A stretch of 12,748 nucleotides of DNA, from the NCBI GenBank assembly GCA_964422685.1, contig CAYRCG010000054.1, positions 1-12,748 on the forward strand, in the 5' to 3' direction. The stretch comes from Syntrophomonas sp964422685 (GTDB lineage Bacteria > Bacillota > Syntrophomonadia > Syntrophomonadales > Syntrophomonadaceae). Within the stretch, counting starts at the first letter, position 1. Every line of letters begins with the position of its first letter. Both the position numbers and the translations under genes were made by a program. A model generated the notes under the pieces. It saw only the letters and a program-made list of their open reading frames with translations, made no database searches and was not told the DNA's origin. This document shows positions 1-7,672 of the stretch, in pieces.

Positions 1-148
1 TAATGTGGGATACTTTTCGGTTATTATCTGGGGGATTTTTCGCTTGACAAAAACATACAATGCATATAGCTTTTGGAATAGACCAGATAATGCCGCTAAA
101 GTCATTCTCTTGTATTGCTGTTTCCGCTCCATTCCCGGTCCTTCCCAT
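1..148 (-). CDS. Partial open frame downstream of cheD, unknown function
   Basis: An ATG at 148-146 opens a frame of 49 codons that stays open to the window edge, so the gene, if real, is truncated by the window. It starts 11 bp after the cheD stop and is preceded by a purine-rich GGGGTGG that could act as a ribosome binding site, as expected for a further operon member. The peptide begins MGRTGNGAETAIQEN, followed by a short hydrophobic and cysteine-containing stretch (IPKAICIVCFCQ). I do not recognise a family, and it does not look like CheC or CheX. A 49-codon open run can arise by chance, so support comes mainly from position and the possible ribosome binding site. Confidence 0.33.
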   Translation of the reverse strand, partial: MGRTGNGAETAIQENDFSGIIWSIPKAICIVCFCQAKNPPDNNRKVSHI

Positions 149-159
149 GATTCCACCCC

Positions 160-630
160 TCAAATATTTATCGGGAGCATGTCGACTTTTACCACACCCG
201 AAGCCACATGTAATTCAATCGTCCGCGCTATATTCCCGCCCAAATCAGCGTAGCTGCATCGCAGTTTTAAACCGGCTAAAGTCCCCATGATTGCATCAAT
301 GTTTTTGCGTCCGATATTAAACACATCATTACCCCGGATGGAGTCAGCGCCACCGTATAGCTTTATATCGAAGCTTGCATAGTTTGATTTGAAACTGTCA
401 GACATAGTTTTCAATAACAGGGGCAAAGCAGTGCTGGCATATCTATAGGGATATATCAGGCCCTGTTCCGCAGTCGCCGGATAAGGTAAGGCAATATGAG
501 CCATTCCGGCCGCCTGCTTCCTGGGCTCATAAAGCACTATGGCAACACAAGAAGCCAAGGCTAAAGTTTTTAAAGTATCTGTTTTACAAGAGGATATGGT
601 ATGCTCGCCTATGCCAACCAGCTTAACCAT
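160..630 (-). CDS. cheD: CheD, chemoreceptor glutamine deamidase
   Basis: CheD hydrolyses specific receptor glutamines to glutamates, which tunes methylation sites and receptor activity in the cytoplasmic array. The 156-aa product has the usual family length. The expected catalytic residues are visible: Thr22 and Cys28 in TLALASCV (the family's GSCV motif reads ASCV here) and His45 in GMAHI. The later LYGGAD segment and the NIGRKN segment are also typical of CheD. The ATG is 3 bp from the cheB stop, so translation is probably coupled to cheB; no strong separate Shine-Dalgarno is seen. In Bacillus-type systems CheD works with CheC, but no cheC is present in the window. Identification is firm. 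Confidence 0.95.
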   Translation of the reverse strand: MVKLVGIGEHTISSCKTDTLKTLALASCVAIVLYEPRKQAAGMAHIALPYPATAEQGLIYPYRYASTALPLLLKTMSDSFKSNYASFDIKLYGGADSIRGNDVFNIGRKNIDAIMGTLAGLKLRCSYADLGGNIARTIELHVASGVVKVDMLPINI

Positions 631-633
631 GAT

Positions 634-1650
634 TCAGCTCAAAAAGGAAAAGAGCAGATGGGGAATCTGTTCCAAAGAAGCCTGTTTTTCTACTGCTCCA
701 ATGTTATAAGCTGCCCTGGGCATTCCATAAACAGTTGAAGATTTTTCATCCTGCCCTATAGTCCTGGCTCCTTTTCGTCTCATAGCGAGCAAACCCTTGG
801 CGCCGTCATAACCCATTCCGGTCAGAATCAGGCCCACCGCCTGGCTGGCAGCCTCCTTGGCTACCGATTCAAAAAGCACATCAACCGAGGGACAATGACC
901 ATTTACTTTTTCCCCTTCATTACATTCCACCTTATACCTTTCGCCTGTCTTTCTAATCCGCATGTGTTTATCCCCGGGGGCGATCAAAGCCTTTCCCGGT
1001 TCAAGCATATCGCCGCTTTGAGCTTCCTTAACCCGTAATCTCGTAGAGCTATCCAGCCTATCCGCCAGCATTTTAGAGAATACCGGCGGTATGTGCTGAA
1101 CGACCAGCAATCCCGGTGTTGAAGGCGGTAAAGCTTTCAGAATGCTTGCTATCGCTTCTATTCCGCCGGTTGAGGCCCCGATAGCTACCAGGCGATTATT
1201 ATCCGGAAATACTTTCGCCGGCACTGTTCCGCTGAATCCTTTGAGTTCCCCCACCTTCGCCCCCGCCACAATCTTAATTTTCATAATTAAATCCTGGATA
1301 AAGACCTGCAGGTCTGCCGATGATTGCACATTAGGTTTAGCTACAAAGTCAATCGCACCGGCGTTCATCGCATCAAAAACAGCCGCGTTTACCGTGCTGA
1401 CTACTATAACCGGCAAGGGGTATTGAGGCAGAAGCCTTCTTAAGAACTCAATCCCATTCATTTTAGGCATTTCTATATCACAGGTCATAACATCTGGCCG
1501 GAACTGCAGAATTTTATCGCGGGCATCAAAAGGATCTACGGCCTTAGCGACTACTTCTATAGATGAATCGCCGGAAATGCCATTTGCTAAAACCTCCCTG
1601 AAGATTAGTGAATCATCAACAATTAATACCTTTATTCTGCTATGATTCAT
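634..1650 (-). CDS. cheB: CheB, receptor methylesterase/deamidase response regulator
   Basis: CheB removes receptor methyl groups and is activated by phosphoryl transfer from CheA, giving adaptation. The 338-aa protein has a receiver domain at about residues 5-125 with acidic pair Asp12/Asp13, phosphoacceptor Asp58 in TCDIEMP and Lys105. A linker follows, then a methylesterase domain at about 152-338. The catalytic triad is visible: Ser160 in GASTGG, His186 in VQHIPP and Asp282 in TGMGYDG. Both domains therefore look functional. The ATG lies 4 bp after the cheR stop, and AAAGGA about 8 nt upstream serves as ribosome binding site within the end of cheR. Because activation requires CheA phosphoryl transfer, interruption of cheA would be expected to leave CheB unregulated. 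Confidence 0.97.
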   Translation of the reverse strand: MNHSRIKVLIVDDSLIFREVLANGISGDSSIEVVAKAVDPFDARDKILQFRPDVMTCDIEMPKMNGIEFLRRLLPQYPLPVIVVSTVNAAVFDAMNAGAIDFVAKPNVQSSADLQVFIQDLIMKIKIVAGAKVGELKGFSGTVPAKVFPDNNRLVAIGASTGGIEAIASILKALPPSTPGLLVVQHIPPVFSKMLADRLDSSTRLRVKEAQSGDMLEPGKALIAPGDKHMRIRKTGERYKVECNEGEKVNGHCPSVDVLFESVAKEAASQAVGLILTGMGYDGAKGLLAMRRKGARTIGQDEKSSTVYGMPRAAYNIGAVEKQASLEQIPHLLFSFLS

Positions 1651-1654
1651 TTCT

Positions 1655-2470
1655 TCATTCCTTTCTGAAGATAGCCGGCATTATGTATTTATATCTGGTA
1701 TCGGCACGCTTCAATGATTCCGAATGCCCTATAAAAAGATAACCGCCCGGTTCTGTAAACTCATAGAACTTATTAACCAAGTTCTTTCTGGTTCTATCAT
1801 CAAAATAGATCATAACATTCCTGCAAAAGATAACTTGAAACTTTCGTTTAAAAGGGAAGATCTCATCCATCAGATTGAATTTCCTGTAGATTATTTCTTT
1901 TCTTATCCTATCAATAAGTATAGATTTTTCGCCATCCAGCTTTTTAAAGTAATTTAATCTCCAATGGCTTGGCAGCTTTTTAAGCTTTTCGTTTTCATAT
2001 ATCCCCCGGGAAGCTATACGCAATACCTTGCCGGATATATCAGTAGCCAATAGTTTGCTGTCCCATAAGGCCTTTTCCCTGCCTAGATATTCGTCTATCA
2101 GCATAGCCAGGGTGCCCGGCTCTTCCCCGGTGGAGCAGCCTGCACTCCAAATCCTTAAATCCTTATCCCCGACATTGTTTACCAGATAAGGTAAGGCTGT
2201 GTTTTTAAAAAAGTGGAAGTGTTCTTCTTCCCGCATAAAGAATGTATGATTGGTGGTGATTCTATCAATCATTCTTCTGAGAGCCGCGCCGCTCTTATCA
2301 GCCAGCAGGTAATCAAAATAAGCCGAAAAGTTCGTGAAGTCCATTTGGCGCACTTCGCTATTAAGTCTTCCGATAACCAGAGCTTTTTTTTCCTCTTTTA
2401 GATTGATTCCATAGTTTCTCCTGATATAATCAGCCAAAAGCCGATATTCCTTATTCGTTATACTCAGCAT
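1655..2470 (-). CDS. cheR: CheR, chemoreceptor S-adenosylmethionine methyltransferase
   Basis: CheR methylates glutamates on the receptor's cytoplasmic helices using S-adenosylmethionine. The 271-aa product has the usual two-part structure: an N-terminal helical domain at about 1-75, then a methyltransferase domain. TTNHTFFMRE at 72-81 is the family's active-site/substrate segment. WSAGCSTGEEP at 108-118 is the SAM-binding loop, ATDIS at 142-146 is the acidic ribose-binding turn, and IFCRNVMIYF at 214-223 is the conserved NVxIYF block. It ends close to the family's usual C-terminus with no TPR extension. The ATG is preceded by GTGAGG. It follows mcp after a 64-bp gap that contains a strong stem-loop, the largest gap in this part of the operon. 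Confidence 0.97.
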   Translation of the reverse strand: MLSITNKEYRLLADYIRRNYGINLKEEKKALVIGRLNSEVRQMDFTNFSAYFDYLLADKSGAALRRMIDRITTNHTFFMREEEHFHFFKNTALPYLVNNVGDKDLRIWSAGCSTGEEPGTLAMLIDEYLGREKALWDSKLLATDISGKVLRIASRGIYENEKLKKLPSHWRLNYFKKLDGEKSILIDRIRKEIIYRKFNLMDEIFPFKRKFQVIFCRNVMIYFDDRTRKNLVNKFYEFTEPGGYLFIGHSESLKRADTRYKYIMPAIFRKE

Positions 2471-2493
2471 TAGGCCTCACCCGTTTTAGTGCT

Positions 2494-2517
2494 GGAGGAA
2501 AGCTTTGGCTTCCCTCC
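2494..2517 (-). other. Stem-loop in the mcp-cheR intergenic RNA
   Basis: In the mRNA sense the arms GGAGGGAAGC and GCTTTCCTCC can pair over 10 bp, with one G-U wobble, around a CAAA loop. No U-run follows on either strand, so it is not a canonical intrinsic terminator. It may stabilise or process the mcp 3' end, or set the lower expression of the cheR-cheB-cheD part. The structure is seen directly; its function is inferred. Confidence 0.5.
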
Positions 2518-2534
2518 GCCTATATTCATAATAT

Positions 2535-4265
2535 TTAGTATTTACCGAATTCCGCGTCACTTAAAGCGATCCTCGTTCTGCTCAAAGCTGTATCGCCGTC
2601 ATTTTGCTCCAGGCAATATTCTTCTTCCTTTTTCTTCAGACCCATAGCATCCGCTTTAGTTATTGATTCGAGATTACTTTCACCTGTATGCCAATAGTAG
2701 CTGCGGCCGCTCTTTTTGAGTTTAAAGCGGTTAACCTGCTGTTTGAGCAATTCGGCCTGTGATGATAGCTCCTCACTGGCAGCGGCACTCTCCTCCGAGG
2801 TAGCTGAGTTGGTCTGCACCACCTGGGATACCTGCATAATCCCCTGGTTGATTTGGTTGAGTCCCAGGGATTGTTCATTGGAAGCTACCGCGATATCATG
2901 CACAATATTTCCCGTCTTAAACACACCCTCGACAATCTTGTTCAAAGCGGTCGCGGTATCATTGGCAATCTTGGTTCCATCTTCCACCTTTCTTATGGAT
3001 CCTTCGATCATATCAGTTGTCTCTTTCGCAGCATTGGCTGAACGAGCAGCCAGATTCCTGACTTCTTCCGCCACAACGGCAAAGCCCTTACCATGCTGTC
3101 CGGCCCGGGCCGCCTCTACAGCGGCATTTAAGGCCAAAATATTAGTCTGGAAAGCAATCTCGTCAATTACCTTGATGATCCTGGATATGTTGCCGGAAGA
3201 TACATTAATCTCCTCCATGGCTTTTAACATCTCTTTCATTTGCTCATTGCCCGTAGTCGCGTTCGCTTGAATCTCTTGCGCCAGCTCATTGGTCTGGTCG
3301 GCATTTTTCGCATTTGCTTCGGTCTGGGCGGCGATCTCCTCAATTGAAGCGGTTAGTTCCTCAATTGAACTGGCTTGTTCGGTAGCTCCCTGGGAAAGGG
3401 CAATACTGGAATCCGCAACCTGCCTGGCCCCTGATGCCACCTGGTCTGAAGCGGTGTCGATATTTATCAGAGCTTCATTGATGTTCTCCGCAGCGTTTTT
3501 AAAGGCCCGGGCCAAGAGGCCGATTTCATCCTTGCTGTTGATCTCTATATCCACATCCAAATCATTGTTAGCGATTTTATCGGCGACAGCTACCAATTTA
3601 GCAACCGGTCGGCTGACACTCTGGCTGAGAAGGATTCCCAGCAAAATAGCCACAACCACCCCCGCAATAATGACAATCATCATGACCAGGCTAGCTTGGC
3701 TGGCCATCGCGCTATTCTCCTCACTGCGGTTCTTAGCAATATTATTTTTGAGTTGAACCAACTCGGCGATAATATCCTGCACATCCCTTGCCGCTATACC
3801 AGCAGGTGTATCCTCAGCTATAAGCTCCAGGGCCTCGTCATTATTGCCGGCTTTAACCAGGGTAATTACTTTATCAACTTCTAAATAGAAGGTATCTAAA
3901 TAAGCCTTGAAAGACTTGTAGGCCTCCTCCCCTTCTTTGGTAAGTATGGTTTTTTCAAATTCCGGCATGATTTCCGCTATCTCTTTTTTGCGTTCATTGT
4001 AATTATTTATTTGATGATTGACGGCAGTTTCATCCATAGCCAGAATCATTTCGCGAATGTTTACCCGCATCCTTTGAAACGCGGTAGAGATATCGCCCAT
4101 TTCGCCCAGCGGGACTGTGGCAAGTTCGTAAAGCTCCTGGTCTTTTGCATCTATGGCGTTCATCTGTTTTATGCCAAATAAGCCGACTACACCGGCAATT
4201 AAAGCCACTATAATGAATCCGCTGATAAGTTTCGCAGCAAGCTTCAGATTAGAAAACCACTTCAT
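2535..4265 (-). CDS. Methyl-accepting chemotaxis protein, 4-helix-bundle sensor
   Basis: A transmembrane chemoreceptor of 576 aa. TM1 is at about residues 12-34, and a mostly helical extracytoplasmic sensor at about 35-190 resembles the 4HB_MCP type. TM2 is at about 192-214, HAMP at about 215-268, then the long signalling coiled coil. The highly conserved hairpin tip is at about 366-405 (VIDEIAFQTNILALNAAVEA, then GKGFAVVAEEVRNLA), which binds CheA and CheW. Candidate methylation helices carry Glu/Gln pairs near 294-312 and 489-502. After the coiled coil there is an unusual polar tail of about 60 residues (516-576) that does not end in an NWETF-like CheR tether. The ATG is preceded by AAGGGA and follows cheW by 18 bp. 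The ligand cannot be predicted. Confidence 0.95.
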   Translation of the reverse strand: MKWFSNLKLAAKLISGFIIVALIAGVVGLFGIKQMNAIDAKDQELYELATVPLGEMGDISTAFQRMRVNIREMILAMDETAVNHQINNYNERKKEIAEIMPEFEKTILTKEGEEAYKSFKAYLDTFYLEVDKVITLVKAGNNDEALELIAEDTPAGIAARDVQDIIAELVQLKNNIAKNRSEENSAMASQASLVMMIVIIAGVVVAILLGILLSQSVSRPVAKLVAVADKIANNDLDVDIEINSKDEIGLLARAFKNAAENINEALINIDTASDQVASGARQVADSSIALSQGATEQASSIEELTASIEEIAAQTEANAKNADQTNELAQEIQANATTGNEQMKEMLKAMEEINVSSGNISRIIKVIDEIAFQTNILALNAAVEAARAGQHGKGFAVVAEEVRNLAARSANAAKETTDMIEGSIRKVEDGTKIANDTATALNKIVEGVFKTGNIVHDIAVASNEQSLGLNQINQGIMQVSQVVQTNSATSEESAAASEELSSQAELLKQQVNRFKLKKSGRSYYWHTGESNLESITKADAMGLKKKEEEYCLEQNDGDTALSRTRIALSDAEFGKY

Positions 4266-4283
4266 CTCTCAAACATCCCTTCC

Positions 4284-4772
4284 TCAGATAATTTCACTTA
4301 TAGAATCAATATCATTAATCAATTTATCGCAATCCAAGATGAGTTTGACTTCGCTGCCTATCTTGGCAATCGCTTTGATATATTTCTTGCCGGTTTTTTT
4401 TGTCTCCGGCGGTGCTACTCTATCCTGATCGGGTATGGATAATACCTCTGATACACTATCTACTATCAAGCCGATAGAAACATCGCTGATATCGATTACG
4501 ATTACACAGGTTCTGTCATTGTATTCCTTAGCTTCTTTATTAAACCTTAACCTGACATCCATTACCGGGATGATCTTTCCCCTAAGGTTAATAATTCCCT
4601 TTACATAATACGGCAGCTCGGGGACTTCGGTAATTACTTGAATTCCGATGATTTCCGTCACATGTTTTATCTCAATGCCATAGTACTCACTGGCTAATTG
4701 GAAAGTCAGAAATTTGCCTTTTTGGGTATCTTCTTCCTGTTCCGGGATTTCATCCATCTGCTTTTCAGTCAC
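4284..4772 (-). CDS. cheW: CheW, receptor-kinase coupling protein
   Basis: CheW bridges the MCP signalling tip and the P5 domain of CheA in the cytoplasmic array. The 162-aa product is a single CheW-like SH3-pair domain from about residue 18, after an acidic leader of about 17 residues. Family landmarks are FLTFQLASEYYGIEI, VPELPYYVKGIINLRGKIIP and IGLIVDSVSEVL. I choose the GTG at 4772 because AAAGGGG lies 8 nt upstream; the next in-frame ATG (codon 6) lacks a good ribosome binding site. A 114-bp gap separates it from the end of cheA, longer than other gaps in the operon, but I found no convincing promoter there. The gene looks intact although cheA upstream is disrupted. Confidence 0.95.
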   Translation of the reverse strand: MTEKQMDEIPEQEEDTQKGKFLTFQLASEYYGIEIKHVTEIIGIQVITEVPELPYYVKGIINLRGKIIPVMDVRLRFNKEAKEYNDRTCVIVIDISDVSIGLIVDSVSEVLSIPDQDRVAPPETKKTGKKYIKAIAKIGSEVKLILDCDKLINDIDSISEII

Positions 4773-4886
4773 CTTTGATTCCCCTTTCTAAATACGAAAA
4801 AACACAACTGCTGCATTGTAACGCCTGTTCCAAACCTCCCATTTTTATCCGCTATTCAACCTTTTTTCGCCGCCCGGCATAGCTGC

Positions 4887-5837
4887 TCAGCAAGAAAATA
4901 AATCAGCAATGTCCAGGATCAGACTTATGCTGCCATCCCCCAGCAGGGTACAGCCTGCTACCCCCCTTACCTTTTTGATATAATTGGGTAAGGCCTTCAC
5001 CACAACCTGCTGTTCTCCCAATAAGCAGTCGGCAAAGAGGCAAAGGGTCTTTCCGTCATCCTCGACCATTACGATTATTCCCTTAGGGAATTCACTCACC
5101 TCTGTTTTAACCCGAAATACTTGATGCAGACGCAAAACCGGGAAACAAGCTCCCCTGACCATAATCATTTCCTTTCCATCAGGGTCAGTAATAACCTCAT
5201 TTTCTTGCGGTCTAAAAGACTCCCTAATGGAGGTTAAAGGCAATGTGTAGCATGATCTTCCGACTTTGATGTTCATTCCCTCTATTATGGCCAGGGTCAA
5301 AGGGATCCTTAGGGTTATGGTTGTTTCCGCACCTGCTATACTATCTATCAGAACGCTTCCCCCGACAGATTCGATGCTTTTTGCAACAACATCCATACCC
5401 ACGCCCCGGCCTGAGAATTCGCTGACCCTTTCCTTGGTGGAAAAACCCGGCGATAGTATAAAATTAAAAATCTCTTTGTCGCTCAGCTCGTTTACGGGTT
5501 TGTGCAAAAGCTCATTAGCCTGGGCACGGGACAGGATTTTCTCCCTATCAAGACCCCGGCCATCATCTTTAACCATAATAAGAACCTCGCTGCCGGCATT
5601 TCTAGCTTCGATTAGAATTTTACCCACTTCGCTTTTACCAGCTTTTAGCCGCTCTGCCGGGCTTTCCAATCCGTGATCTACGGCATTCCTGACTAAGTGC
5701 ATAAGGGGATCAGATATTTGTTCAATGATATTTTTATCTACCTCGGTTTCCTCTCCGCTGATCTCCAAGACAAGCTTTTTATTGAGCTTTCTGGACATAT
5801 CCCGTACAATCCTATGCATTTTTTGCAAGGTGATATC
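4887..5837 (-). pseudogene. cheA: cheA 3' part (P4 kinase and P5 domains), cut off by the insertion sequence
   Basis: This is the distal part of the histidine kinase gene; the proximal part lies beyond the insertion at 7700-8819. Counting from the TTG at 5828, the 313-residue piece has the P4 ATP-binding domain with N box HLVRNAVDHG (44-53), G1 box DDGRG (88-92), F box SPGFST (126-131) and G2 box GRGVGMDVV (140-148). The CheW-like P5 domain follows at about 183-313. All nucleotide-binding motifs are intact. The piece lacks P1 (phosphohistidine), P2 and most of the P3 dimerisation domain, so alone it could bind ATP and CheW but not autophosphorylate. The frame joins exactly to the 5' part if the element and one TATC copy are removed. 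Restarted translation from the TTG is possible: AGGGG lies 8 nt upstream at the element junction. Confidence 0.9.
5834..5837. repeat. Target-site duplication, left copy (TATC)
   Basis: TATC borders the left end of the insertion sequence and is repeated at 7700-7703. Keeping a single copy restores the cheA codons GAT-ATC-ACC in frame, supporting this exact 4-bp duplication over alternative end assignments. Confidence 0.8.
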
Positions 5838-5864
5838 CCCTATGTGTTAGGATGATTGTCGTAT
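5838..5864 (+). repeat. Left terminal inverted repeat of the insertion sequence
   Basis: It starts CCCTATGTGT and contains ATTGTCG at positions 18-24 of the repeat. It matches the right end (7673-7699, reverse complement) at 18 of 27 positions in two perfect 7-bp blocks, separated by a mostly divergent 10-bp core. The second block overlaps the candidate -35 of the transposase promoter. Confidence 0.8.
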
Positions 5865-5883
5865 AGAGAAAACAGCGTACAAT
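5856..5883 (+). promoter_or_regulatory. Candidate sigma-A promoter of the transposase genes
   Basis: TTGTCG (5856-5861) and TACAAT (5878-5883) are separated by 16 bp and lie 33 bp before the orfA start. The -35 sits inside the left terminal repeat, an arrangement common in insertion sequences that allows transposase binding to repress its own promoter. Assignment rests on consensus similarity only. Confidence 0.5.
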
Positions 5884-5915
5884 ATAAATATGACAAATCC
5901 TAAGGAGGAAAAACT

Positions 5916-6422
5916 ATGTCTAGAAAAACAGTATCAAAAAAGCATTATTCCAAAGAATTTAAGGAATCAGTCCTTGAAAGGCTAAAGGCACCGGCAAACA
6001 GTACCGTAGCGGCCTTATCTAAAGAACTGAATATCTCTAGAACCACCATATACCAATGGATCAAAGCCCAAGAAAATAATTCTAATATTCCCAAGCCACT
6101 TGCCAAATGGTCTGCAAAAGATAAATTTCATGCCGTTTTAGAAACAGCAACCCTTAGTCAAGAAGAAACAGCAGCATATTGCCGCAGAAAAGGCCTCTAT
6201 TTAGAAGACATAAACATATGGCGGGAGCAATGCATCAAGGCCAATATGCCTAATTCAAAAGACCCCGTAAAACTAGAAGAATGCCTACGAGAAGAAAAAC
6301 GCCGTACAAAAGAACTAGAAAGAGAACTACGAATAAAAGAAAAAGCCTTAGCAGAAACAGCCGCTCTTCTCGTACTTCAAAAAAAAGCCCAAGCGATTTG
6401 GGGGGAGCCAAAGGAAGACTGA
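5916..6422 (+). CDS. IS3-family transposase OrfA (DNA-binding part)
   Basis: The 168-aa OrfA has a helix-turn-helix at about residues 31-52 (VAALSKELNISRTTIYQWIK) that would recognise the terminal repeats. A second helical segment at about 70-108 follows, then a highly charged leucine-zipper-like coiled coil at about 118-157 typical of IS3 OrfA oligomerisation. The ATG is preceded by a near-perfect AAGGAGG with 7-nt spacing. Terminated normally, OrfA alone usually acts as a regulator of transposition. Ribosomes that slip at the A8 run (codons 156-157) would continue into OrfB and make the active transposase. It runs antisense to cheA. Confidence 0.92.
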   Translation: MSRKTVSKKHYSKEFKESVLERLKAPANSTVAALSKELNISRTTIYQWIKAQENNSNIPKPLAKWSAKDKFHAVLETATLSQEETAAYCRRKGLYLEDINIWREQCIKANMPNSKDPVKLEECLREEKRRTKELERELRIKEKALAETAALLVLQKKAQAIWGEPKED

Positions 6423-7510
6423 TCAGTACCCCAGATCGCGTTAAAGCTGTAGAACTGATCGATGAAGCAAGGGTTGCTGGTGCTAGATTAAAAACCGCCT
6501 GCGACATATTGGGTATTAGCGACCGCACATACCAAAGATGGACAAGAGGTGGCTCGACTAAGGAAGATAAGCGCCCTATTATGGAAAGACCTACCCCCAA
6601 AAACAAATTAAGCGAAACAGAACGAGCAGAAGTAATAAAGATAGCTAATGGCCCTGAATTTGTAGACTTAACCCCCCACCAGATAGTACCCAAATTAGCT
6701 GATAAAGGTGAATATATAGCCTCGGAATCAACTATTTACCGTATCTTAAGAGAAGAAAAAATGAATACCCATAGGGGCCGTAGCCATGCACCCGTGAAAA
6801 AAGTAATACCAACCCATATTGCTACCGGCCCTAACCAGGTATGGACCTGGGACATTACCTGGTTAAATGCCGCTATTGCGGGAAAATATTTTAAGTTATA
6901 CCTAATGCTAGATATGTTTAGCCGGTTAATAGTTGCCCATGAAGTATGGGAAACCGAAAGAGCCCAATACGCAGAGCAACTAATTAGAAGGGCTGTTTTA
7001 GCCCAAAACATCCAAGGGCGACTTCTGGTGCTTCATTCAGATAATGGCAGCCCTATGAAAGCGGCAACCTTTCAGGCTACACTAGAAAAGCTAGGGGTCC
7101 AAAGCTCCTTTTCAAGACCCAGGGTAAGTAACGATAACCCCTATTCCGAATCACTTTTTAAGACCATGAAATACCGACCTCAATACCCTTTTAGGGGGTT
7201 CGCAACCGTAGAGGAAGCCAGGAAGTGGGTTAATAAATTCGTAACCTGGTACAACAAAATCCATTTACACAGTGGAATTAATTATCTTACTCCATATCAA
7301 AGGCATCATGGGTTTGATGAAAGCATTATGGAAAACCGCATAAAAGTATATGAAAAAGCCAGGGCAAAGCACCCGGAAAGGTGGTCTAGAAGCACGAGGA
7401 ATTGGGTTTTGCCCGACTATGTAGCATTAAATCCTTTGATTGAAAAAGAACTCAGTTCAGTCACTGGAAAAGTTGCCAGGCAACTTATTCTGCAACCACT
7501 AAATCACTAA
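6281..7510 (+). CDS. IS3-family transposase OrfB (DDE catalytic part), made by -1 frameshifting
   Basis: This is the catalytic half of the transposase. Numbering from the formal ATG at 6281, a helix-turn-helix-like region is at about 58-91, followed by an RNase H-like integrase core with Asp191 (WDITWL), Asp254 (HSDNG) and Glu290 (NPYSESLF). Asp254 and Glu290 are separated by exactly 35 residues, the DD(35)E pattern. The frame is -1 relative to orfA. The first 35 codons overlap orfA, have no Shine-Dalgarno and give an Arg/Lys/Ser-rich sequence unlike a domain, so they are probably not translated. The real product is likely an OrfAB fusion: OrfA residues 1-157 joined at 6386 to SPSDLGGAKG and the remaining 374-residue segment, about 531 aa in all. 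No internal stop or missing catalytic residue is seen. Confidence 0.9.
   Translation: MPTRRKTPYKRTRKRTTNKRKSLSRNSRSSRTSKKSPSDLGGAKGRLISTPDRVKAVELIDEARVAGARLKTACDILGISDRTYQRWTRGGSTKEDKRPIMERPTPKNKLSETERAEVIKIANGPEFVDLTPHQIVPKLADKGEYIASESTIYRILREEKMNTHRGRSHAPVKKVIPTHIATGPNQVWTWDITWLNAAIAGKYFKLYLMLDMFSRLIVAHEVWETERAQYAEQLIRRAVLAQNIQGRLLVLHSDNGSPMKAATFQATLEKLGVQSSFSRPRVSNDNPYSESLFKTMKYRPQYPFRGFATVEEARKWVNKFVTWYNKIHLHSGINYLTPYQRHHGFDESIMENRIKVYEKARAKHPERWSRSTRNWVLPDYVALNPLIEKELSSVTGKVARQLILQPLNH
6379..6439 (+). promoter_or_regulatory. Programmed -1 ribosomal frameshift signal (A8 slippery run plus stem)
   Basis: Eight adenines at 6379-6386 place A-AAA-AAA in the orfA frame. Six nucleotides later GCGATTTGGGG (6393-6403) can pair with CCCCAGATCGC (6429-6439) over 11 bp, with one G-U wobble, around a 25-nt loop. 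The loop contains the orfA stop codon (6420-6422). A -1 slip moves reading from codon AAA at 6384 into AGC at 6386, exactly the orfB frame. The spacing and layout match known stimulatory structures of IS3-family elements. Confidence 0.8.
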
Positions 7511-7672
7511 AGATTTGGCTTGCGAACCATTTATATTGAGAAGTCGGTATGATAGCCTGGCCAGATGGCAGGACATAATTTATTTACTGTCCCTATGGCC
7601 CAAAACCATATCGACAGAGGCTCAATGTAAATGGCAAATCGAGGGAAATACACGAGCATTTAATAAAAGTTT
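7511..7672 (+). other. Non-coding right-hand tail of the insertion sequence
   Basis: About 190 bp separate the orfB stop from the right end, longer than usual for IS3-family members. A short inverted repeat, GGACA (7571-7575) and TGTCC (7588-7592), flanks an AT-rich loop and could be part of a weak terminator. A 63-codon open frame at 7515-7706 crosses the element boundary and has no Shine-Dalgarno, so it is not called. Confidence 0.5.

Noticed and set aside
44..70. TTGACA followed by TATAGC as a plus-strand promoter
   Set aside because: Spacing is only 15 bp and no plus-strand gene follows; it lies within the putative frame after cheD.
2716..3270. 184-codon plus-strand open frame opposite the MCP
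   Set aside because: It is an antisense shadow of the strongly conserved MCP signalling domain; its Ala/Ser/Leu-rich composition comes from the opposite strand.
4773..4886. Internal promoter or terminator between cheA and cheW
   Set aside because: No pair of -35/-10 hexamers at acceptable spacing and no stem followed by a U-tract; a 24-codon frame there lacks support.
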